A DNA stretch of 64,000 nucleotides, taken from assembly GCA_002914805.1 (NCBI GenBank), contig JXTB01000024.1, positions 807,774 to 871,773 on the forward strand, read 5' to 3'. The translations under genes and the position numbers were made by a program. This document shows, in pieces, positions 57,172 to 64,000 of this stretch. Numbering within the stretch: the stretch's first letter is position 1; each line of letters starts with the position of its first letter. The notes beneath the pieces were generated by a model. It ran no database searches. It saw only the letters and a list, made by a program, of their open reading frames with translations, and was not told where the DNA came from. This DNA comes from Parasponia andersonii. Taxonomy: Eukaryota > Streptophyta > Magnoliopsida > Rosales > Cannabaceae.

Positions 57172-59070
57172 ATGTTGCTAGAGACGCCAAAAAGCAACTC
57201 ATTCCAACCAAGAAAAGGAATGTCAAGCATTTTCAGTTCTTCTTCCAAAACACTTTCCCCTTCATGTTCAATGCCAACTTCTCTCTCCATTTCCCCACCT
57301 AAACAAACCTTTTCTTTATCAATGATGGAAGAGAACATTGAAACTGCACAAACCATCATCACCAAATGGGATCCGAGCTCCTCTTCCTACACCAAAGTCA
57401 CCTCACTCTTCCAAACAAACAGGAAAGAAGGCAAGGAGTTCATCAAATCTGTCAAGGAGTTGCGCCGAGCTATGCACTATCTAGTCGTCGAACACTCTAC
57501 CTCTACTAAGCTTGTACTTGCCCAGCAGCTCATGCAAACCGCCATGAAAAGGCTTGAGAAAGAGTTTTATCAGATATTGTCTGGAAACCGTGACCATCTT
57601 GACCCGGAATCCATTTCAAGTCGGTCTTCAGTTGGGTCGAGCAGTTTTGGCGAAGAAGATGAGGTTCGATCCGAGGAGGAGTTGGAGCTTGTAGGTGAGT
57701 CAATCACAGAGGTGGAGAGAGTCTCGGCTCAGGCCATGTCTGATTTGAAGTCCATTGCTGAATGTATGATTGGCTCTGGCTATGGGAAAGAGTGTGTGAA
57801 GATATACAAAATTATCAGAAAATCAATCATAGATGAGGGATTGTATCACCTTGGAATTGAACGGTTCAGTTCTTCCCAAATTCTTAAAATGAATTGGGAA
57901 GCTCTTGTGGGGACAATCAAGACATGGTTAAACGCTATAAGGATTGCTGTTAAAAAACTTTTCACTGGAGAAAGAATTCTATGTGATCATGTGTTTTCAG
58001 CATCAGAGACAATCAGAGAGTCCTGCTTCTATGAGATCACCAAAGAAGGAGCAATCAATCTGTTTAGATTGCCTGAGCTAGTTGCAAAGAGCAAGAAGTC
58101 ACCAGAAAGAATTTTCCAGCTAATGGAGCTGTATGAAGCATTCTCTGACATTTGGCCAGAGATAGAGTTAATATTCAGCTCACAATCAACATCAGCTGTT
58201 AGATTACAAGCTCTTTCATCAACACTCAAACTTCGAGATTCAATCCACTCGATTCTATCCGAATTCGAATCAACAGTCCAGAAAGACTCCTCTAAAATAG
58301 TAGTCTCTGGGGGAGGAGTTCATCCAATGACCCTATCGGTGATAGATTACATATCTTCCTTGGCAAATCACAGCGGGGTTCTCTGTGATGTCCTCGCTCA
58401 ATATCCGCGGTCAGGGAGTTTACCACTACAAGAATCTCTCCTAGAAAGCCTCACCTCCAGTGAACAGGATGCGGTCTCAGTCCACCTAGCTTGGCTCATC
58501 TTAGTTCTCTTGTGCAAGCTTGATAGCAAAGCTGAGCTTTACAAAGATGTGTCTCTGTCATATCTCTTCCTCGCAAACAATCTTCACTTCATTGTGGAGA
58601 AAGTGCGGACCACCAGCCTCAAATACCTCCTTGGCGAGGATTGGATATCGAAACACACGAAGAAGGTTCATTTATACGCTGCAAACTACGAAACCATGGC
58701 CTGGACAAAGGTGTTCTCATCTTTGCCTGATAGTAAATCCTCACCATTGTCAAGTGATCTAGCCAAGGAGAGTTTCATGAGGTTCAATGCAGCTTTTGAA
58801 GAAGCATATAGAAAGCAGACCTCTTGGATAGTACAAGATGGGAAATTGAGAGATGACTTGAAGGTCTCCATTGCAAAGAATCTAGTACCTAAGTACCAAG
58901 AGTTTTATGATGCAAACTTAGCAATGCTGAGTGAGAACTTGGAGTTGTTGGTCAGATTTTCTCCTGATGATTTGGGTAATTACTTGTCAGATTTGTTTCA
59001 TGGCACGTCTAAGTCATCATCAGCAACATCATCTTCATCGATGCCTCCAAAAAGATGCTTGCCCCTCTAA
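57172..59070 (+). CDS. EXO70H: Exocyst subunit EXO70, H-clade-like, single exon
   Basis: 632 residues, uninterrupted. An in-frame TAA 18 bases upstream of the ATG supports this start. The N-terminus (1-50) is Ser/Pro-rich; from MMEENIETAQTIITKWD the usual EXO70 start is seen, then KSVKELRRAMHYLV. The C-terminal Exo70 domain covers about residues 230-600, with helices such as FSSSQILKMNWEAL, LRDSIHSILSEFESTVQKD, HPMTLSVIDYISSLANHSG, NLHFIVEKVRTTSLKYLLGE (about 470) and FEEAYRKQTSWIVQD. EXO70 proteins bind membrane phosphoinositides and bring secretory vesicles to the plasma membrane. Lack of introns and an N-terminal RKGM-SIF block suggest the EXO70H group; the assignment to H is by recollection of the family and less certain than EXO70 itself. 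Confidence 0.93.
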   Translation: MLLETPKSNSFQPRKGMSSIFSSSSKTLSPSCSMPTSLSISPPKQTFSLSMMEENIETAQTIITKWDPSSSSYTKVTSLFQTNRKEGKEFIKSVKELRRAMHYLVVEHSTSTKLVLAQQLMQTAMKRLEKEFYQILSGNRDHLDPESISSRSSVGSSSFGEEDEVRSEEELELVGESITEVERVSAQAMSDLKSIAECMIGSGYGKECVKIYKIIRKSIIDEGLYHLGIERFSSSQILKMNWEALVGTIKTWLNAIRIAVKKLFTGERILCDHVFSASETIRESCFYEITKEGAINLFRLPELVAKSKKSPERIFQLMELYEAFSDIWPEIELIFSSQSTSAVRLQALSSTLKLRDSIHSILSEFESTVQKDSSKIVVSGGGVHPMTLSVIDYISSLANHSGVLCDVLAQYPRSGSLPLQESLLESLTSSEQDAVSVHLAWLILVLLCKLDSKAELYKDVSLSYLFLANNLHFIVEKVRTTSLKYLLGEDWISKHTKKVHLYAANYETMAWTKVFSSLPDSKSSPLSSDLAKESFMRFNAAFEEAYRKQTSWIVQDGKLRDDLKVSIAKNLVPKYQEFYDANLAMLSENLELLVRFSPDDLGNYLSDLFHGTSKSSSATSSSSMPPKRCLPL

Positions 59071-60534
59071 AGTATCTTGATGCATACAGAATATGGAATG
59101 TATTGGCTTCAAAGTTGGGAAAAAAAAAGTAACTCATCCTATAGTAATTACAGAAAAAATATATTTGACTTGGTCGGTTGATTTACTTTGAACTGGGAAA
59201 CTCTACATAATATGGTTAGGTTGGATAGACGGTCCAAATTTTTTTTATTAAGAGAAGAGAAACTGAAATGATTGTATTGAATAAATTGTAACTATTCCCA
59301 TACAAAAATGAACCATCATTGTACACATACATTATGTAATTATTAGTTAAACAAAACTTTCATACATCAATTTTCTAATGCGATGAGCTCGAAAATCTTG
59401 AAAAAACGTGGCGATACTATCAAAGTATGAAATATGAATTTTTAAGTAACAAACTACTGTATATTACGAGCTCATAAGGAGGTGCAAGTAAACAATTTTT
59501 GGAGTTCAAAATTCAGTAAGCATGTGAAAAATGTATAAGTTGGCTGACCAAGCATGGCTTACTATTTGGTGGTTGAAGTGACTTATCAAAACATGCACCA
59601 TTATATAAGTTGTAGTGATGACCTTTCAAATTTTATAACTTGTTTCGAAGTAAATAATCTCTGTTCTAGAGCAAATTAAATGATAAAATGCACACTGCAT
59701 ATTTTGGGATTGTCATCTTGTCTGCTGGTCCCTTGAATGGATAGAAAAGTTTGAGAGGACTATGATAAGAGAACCGGAGGCTGCTTCCATGAGAAACAAG
59801 GACAATGTAACATTTTTATGTACTGGCCACTCCGACGAAAAAGATGACTTCAAGACAAGCAGAGTACTTGAATAAAACTCTCCAGAGAATTAATACACTA
59901 ACTCAGTGGCTTGATCAGAAACCGAAGAATGGGGTCTGTTTTAAAGTTTATTAAGTAACTCTTTAAATGGGCTAGTGTGAAAAACAATTATTTCAATCTT
60001 CATTGGTTCTTTAAGGAACAATTAGTATTGCTCATGAATTCTCAGCTCCATAATCCTACATCAAATTCTGACCCCACATAGTCAAAAATCTCAGTTAAAC
60101 ACAAAATTCAATGAAACTTAGCATAAAAGAGAAAAATCACGCAACCGATTAACCTATCTAGACCACAAAAGCAAAGGGCAGCCATAGATTAGACAGTTTT
60201 TACAGCCACATCAAATTGTAATTATAACAAACACCTTACGAACATTCAAATAAGGACCACCCTGACCAAAACCAATGGCTTAGAAATGGAGAGGACTGTG
60301 GGAAATGAAAACCAGCAAAGGTGATCACAAAGTATACCTAACCTAACTTCTTGGCGCCACCCTCCACTGGTCCCAAGCTGGACATGGAGTCAGCCTAAGG
60401 TTGAAGTGGTCGGCTTCATGAAGCTGTCAAGTGGTATTTTTTATTATTTAGGGTGGGGGAAAAAAAGAAATTTGGGGAGGTCCGGTCTAGGTGGAACCGG
60501 CAAAGTAGAATGGGTTACTTAAATGGAGGGTCTA

Positions 60535-60728
60535 CATTTTATTTACAGGATATTTACTTCTTGATCCAACGGTTGGAGCTTGATTTGTCAGTTGATGGGA
60601 GGCAGGTTCGGCCCAATAAAACAGCTCTAGTTATTGTATTTTATTTACAGGATATTTACTTCTTGATCCAACGGTTGGAGCTTGATTAGGCAGGGTCGGC
60701 CCAATAAGACAGCTCTAGTTATTGTAAG
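60535..60728. repeat. 102-bp tandem duplication
   Basis: atttacaggatatttacttc at 60541 and 60643 begins two copies, both including tgatccaacggttggagctt and ending acagctctagttattgta. The second copy has lost about 14 bases around gtcagttgatggg. High identity suggests a recent event. Confidence 0.9.
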
Positions 60729-60841
60729 GACAGATATAATACAAAAGGAGGGGTCATGTATCATAAACCTCTAAAAAGTAGCTTTTCAAGCATTACCTTT
60801 CCAAAAACCGTCCCTCTTTTTCTTTGGATAATATGTGTCAC

Positions 60842-60888
60842 AATGTAACGAGTATAATTGATTTAATGTAACGAGCATAATTGATTTA
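60842..60888. repeat. 23-bp tandem duplication
   Basis: aatgtaacgagtataattga at 60842 and aatgtaacgagcataattga at 60865, one base different. Confidence 0.85.
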
Positions 60889-61349
60889 ACAGGTTGTATT
60901 TAATTAAATCAATACCTATTAAATGAATACGCACAACATAAAAGTGCGAGACCTACTACAAAATTTATATATCAGCTCCGTACCTCTAAAGTAAGAGAGA
61001 CCCATTATCATTATTGGGCCCTGCTATTCTTTGGGATCATTCATTTTTCATTCTCTTGGAATAAGACTATTATAAGTTGTAAATTTGCTAAAATGGGGGA
61101 GTGTCACTACTAAGCTAGCACATGAAACTCAACTTCATAGTTTTAGTTACAAAAGCTTGACCATTTGTGTCTCAAACTATTGTGGCCTACATCACTAACA
61201 TCGACTTCCACTTACAGGCTGGATTTTATTTTTTCCTCCTCATATTATTGTCCCTCTTATATACATATTAGACACTAAAAAGCTTAGTGCATACACTCTG
61301 AAAGCTAGAGAAAGATAACACCATATCTACTCTTTCTCTCTGTTTTGCC

Positions 61350-62762
61350 ATGGATACCCTTTTGGCAATCTTTCTAGTCCCCCTGTTCTGCTCGATCATT
61401 TATCTTCGTAACTTTTTGTTTCGACGTAGAAACTCAATCTGCTACATGCTGGCCTACGAGTGCTACAAGCCTAGCGATGACAGGAAGCTCGGGGCTGACT
61501 CTTGCATCAAAATCATCCTCCGCAACAAGAATATTCACCTCGAGGAATATCGTCACATGTTGAAAACCATAACAAGCTCTGGCCTTGGAGAGGAAACTTA
61601 CTGCCCAAGTAACTTTCTTACCAGACGAGAAGAGTGTTCTACACTAGACGACGCCGTCTCCGAAATGGATGACATCCTTTTCTCTACTCTTGACAAACTC
61701 TTCGAGAAGACAGGAGTTTTGCCATTCGAAATCGACGTACTTGTCGTTAATGTTTCTTTGTTCTCTCCCATGCCCTCTTTGTCTTCTCGGATTGTGAACC
61801 AGTACAAGATGAGGAACGACATCAAGTCGTTTAATCTCTCTGGAATGGGGTGTAGTGGGAGTTTGGCAGCCATTGATTTAGTCCAGCGAGTGTTCGAGAC
61901 GTACCAGAACAAGTACGCCATCGTTGTGAGCACGGAGTCCTTGGGGCCTAATTGGTATTGTGGCAAAGACAAAGCCATGATGTTGGCTAACTGTCTTTAC
62001 CGGTCAGGAGGGTGTTCGATGCTTTTCACAAATCGTAGTGGTTTGAAGAACAAAGCCATTCTAAGATTGAAATCATTAACTCGAACTCATCGCGGTTCGA
62101 GCGACGAGGCTTACTTGTGCTCCATACAAGAAGACGATGAGAATGGATACAGGGGATTTCGCCTCACCAAGAACTTACCAAGAGTTGCAGCCAAAGCTCT
62201 TACCATGAACCTCAAAGTGCTCTTGCGCCGAGTACTTCCACTGAGCGAGTTGCTTCGCTATGTCATTGTTGTTGCAGCCTCGAATCGCGTTAGATCATCA
62301 AGCAAGGTTGCGAGTTCCTTGGCTCATGGTTTGAACCTCAAGGCGGGATTCGATCACTTTTGCATTCCTCCAATTAGTAGTGATGTTGTTGATGCGTTTG
62401 GTAAAGGTTTGGGATTGAATGTCTATGATCTTGAGCCTACTAGAATGACGTTATACCGATTTGGAAACACCTCAGTCGGTGGACTTTGGTACGTTTTGGG
62501 ATACATGGAGGCGAAGAAGAGGCTTAAAAAGGGTAATAGGATTCTCATGATAAGCTTTGGAGCTGGTTATGAGTGTAATAGCTGTATGTGGGAGGTGATG
62601 AGGGACTTGGATGATGCCAATGTTTGGGAAGACTGCATTGAAAGGTACCCTTCTAAAACTTTGACCAACTCTTTCACGGAGAAGTATAGTTGGATCAATG
62701 ATCCATGTCTTGACTTTGCTAGGATTGATATGGAGGCTCTTAGAGCAGAGTTTTCCTTGTAA
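61350..62762 (+). CDS. KCS: 3-ketoacyl-CoA synthase (KCS), catalytic histidine replaced
   Basis: 470 residues, single exon, ATG in a CCATGG context. KCS condenses acyl-CoA with malonyl-CoA in the endoplasmic reticulum, the first step of very-long-chain fatty acid elongation. One N-terminal membrane segment (about 3-24) is followed by CYKPSDDRKLGAD, the FAE1/KCS domain with GEETYCPSNFL and the catalytic Cys168 in SGMGCSGSLAAIDL. Later come RTHRGSSDEAY (His as in FAE1 H302), HFCIPP (336-341) and YRFGNTSVGG with Asn373. Compared with FAE1, H391 is Pro340 and H420 is Tyr369, whereas C223, H302, H387 and N424 are kept. The short N-terminus and motifs such as VVNVSLFSP and WYCGKDKAMML suggest the KCS12/KCS19 group. 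The frame is otherwise undamaged. Activity is doubtful. Confidence 0.92.
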   Translation: MDTLLAIFLVPLFCSIIYLRNFLFRRRNSICYMLAYECYKPSDDRKLGADSCIKIILRNKNIHLEEYRHMLKTITSSGLGEETYCPSNFLTRREECSTLDDAVSEMDDILFSTLDKLFEKTGVLPFEIDVLVVNVSLFSPMPSLSSRIVNQYKMRNDIKSFNLSGMGCSGSLAAIDLVQRVFETYQNKYAIVVSTESLGPNWYCGKDKAMMLANCLYRSGGCSMLFTNRSGLKNKAILRLKSLTRTHRGSSDEAYLCSIQEDDENGYRGFRLTKNLPRVAAKALTMNLKVLLRRVLPLSELLRYVIVVAASNRVRSSSKVASSLAHGLNLKAGFDHFCIPPISSDVVDAFGKGLGLNVYDLEPTRMTLYRFGNTSVGGLWYVLGYMEAKKRLKKGNRILMISFGAGYECNSCMWEVMRDLDDANVWEDCIERYPSKTLTNSFTEKYSWINDPCLDFARIDMEALRAEFSL

Positions 62763-62816
62763 GTTCTTAAGGATTGTTTTTTAGTACCTTCTGTGTGTAA
62801 TTTCAGGGTTTATTCT

Positions 62817-64000
62817 GTTAGGGTTATGCCCTAAAAAGCATATATTTTGGATATTTGTTGAATTAATAAAATGACATTTTTTAATTTGAATTTGTACATA
62901 ATTAGTATGTCATTAAATATCAGAAAATCTCTGGTATATTTATGTGACCATAAATTTAGCATATAAGTGTTATATACATGAGGATTAAATTTATGGATAA
63001 TAAATTAAATATAGTCCGTAATAATTAATTAAAGTTTGGGATCTTTTAATTAAATATTATTAGTACAGTCCATTAATATTGAGAATGTAATAGTCTTATC
63101 TGGATTATTGATATGTTGACATCACAATGGAGGTACTTTATATAATTTGATTATATAGGACTGGACCAGACATAATTTGAATTTCACATAAATTCTGTTA
63201 ACTGTTGAGAGTTCAAATAATGTCACTAGATGATCATATGTATATCAGTCTTAATCCTGAGTAGTTATAGACTCCTATTTATAACATTATGTTCTTTGAC
63301 ATACTTGTTAAAGGTTTGTTTTTAAACAGATCGAAATACTTGGATCTTGGAAGCATGATGAAATGAGTAACTGGGAATGTAGCTTACAGATATAGAATCT
63401 ATTCCTTCCATTAGGAAGTTAGAAAGATGATTCCCTTGTGTATTGATTCAGGACTTGAATAGTTTGAGTACTCAATTTATAATAGATTTATAAATTAATT
63501 GTTCATTAGAGAATCAATGGTACACAAGAATAAAGATGTAATTAGAGAGGTAAACGAAATATAACCTAGCTCCAATTATGAATTGTCTATGGATGATTGA
63601 ACTACATGTAATGATTAAATCGATGGACTGCTCGCTGTTTTCTGAGTAAATTAATTCTGTAACTTCAAGAGTGCAATTCCATATATTTGGTGGAGTAATA
63701 CTGGAATTAATAAATTAGAAAAATTAATTAAAGAATTTAATTAATTGTCATAATTTATTGGAGCTTGAATTACAGGTCCATAAGTCCCCAATTCCACCTC
63801 TTACAAACACTGTATTGATATTACATTGTTTTTGTTACTGCACACTTTGTCTAGATAAATAGTTTATCTATATGTAATTAATAATTGTTATTAATTAAAT
63901 AATTAATTAATTTTGAATTAATTAATTTAAATATATGGAGAGATAAGTTTCCTAATTTGTTTAAATTTTGAATTTAAAAATATCTAATTATCAGATAATT
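62817..64000 (+). repeat. Putative retrotransposon LTR, truncated by window edge
   Basis: Begins TGTTAGGGTTATGCCCTAAAA, a form I recognise as typical of copia-type LTR starts. It runs as non-coding, AT-rich sequence with ataggactggacc, gttgagagttcaaataatg and ggtccataagtcccc. No end or partner LTR is inside the window, so it may also be a solo LTR. It starts 55 bp after the KCS stop codon. Confidence 0.5.

Larger units (their letters stand above)
59071..61349. other. Intergenic between EXO70 and KCS
   Basis: Starts with the EXO70 3' region (aataaatt near 59280 may be its polyadenylation signal). It then holds AT-rich DNA with two short tandem duplications (60541-60728 and 60842-60888). A candidate TATA box TATATAC at 61258-61264, 86 bp before the KCS start, and a CT-rich leader lie at its right end. 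Confidence 0.5.

Noticed and set aside
61598..61978. Minus-strand frame of 126 codons inside KCS
   Set aside because: Shadow of the KCS coding strand; the plus frame is a clear protein family member.

Overview
The window is nuclear DNA from a flowering plant, most likely a eudicot. Its genes have GT-AG introns, and its ribosomal-protein promoter carries a telo-box with site II motifs. Long stretches are nested LTR retrotransposons of typical plant lineages, separated by AT-rich intergenic DNA with MITEs, hAT-type elements and a SINE. I saw nothing bacterial, no CRISPR array and no organellar gene block. The species cannot be fixed from the sequence alone.

Layout: (1) 1-1579, minus strand: 5' part of an ABCG half-transporter gene running off the left edge. 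(2) about 2.7-12.4 kb: a very decayed Ty3/gypsy element of the Tat type. (3) 14,135-26,835: a second, better preserved Tat-type element with 832-bp LTRs and target duplication ATAAT. It carries an extra RNase H, tandem-repeat arrays, and a long antisense reading frame between integrase and the 3' LTR. (4) 27,386-28,787: a complete four-exon gene for 60S ribosomal protein L35. (5) 28.8-32.7 kb: intergenic, with two Tourist-like MITE candidates. (6) 32.7-50.4 kb: an old Ty1/copia element that later insertions have split. These are a 710-bp insert in its 5' LTR, an inverted solo LTR of the element-2 family (TSD GTTAC), a full-length Tekay/Del-like chromovirus in antisense, and a solo LTR of that chromovirus family (TSD CCGAG) containing a 506-base N gap. 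(7) 50.4-57 kb: an 844-bp hAT-type element with an 8-bp TSD, a second hAT-like element with a nested MITE, a tRNA-derived SINE with a 13-bp TSD, and a 382-bp foldback MITE. (8) 57,172-59,070: an intact single-exon EXO70H-like exocyst gene. (9) 61,350-62,762: an intact 3-ketoacyl-CoA synthase ORF in which two of the four functionally conserved histidines are replaced. (10) From about 62,817 to the right edge: what looks like a retrotransposon LTR starting 55 bp after the KCS stop codon.

The four host genes are ordinary housekeeping or cell-surface genes: translation (L35), lipid or cutin export (ABCG), secretion (EXO70) and very-long-chain fatty acid elongation (KCS). ABCG and KCS both serve surface lipids and EXO70H serves polarised secretion, but the sequence gives no reason to call them a functional cluster. 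Roughly 40 kb is transposon-derived. No clearly new biological system is present. The best leads are the antisense ORF with candidate introns in the Tat elements, the tandem arrays beside it, and the KCS with altered catalytic positions.
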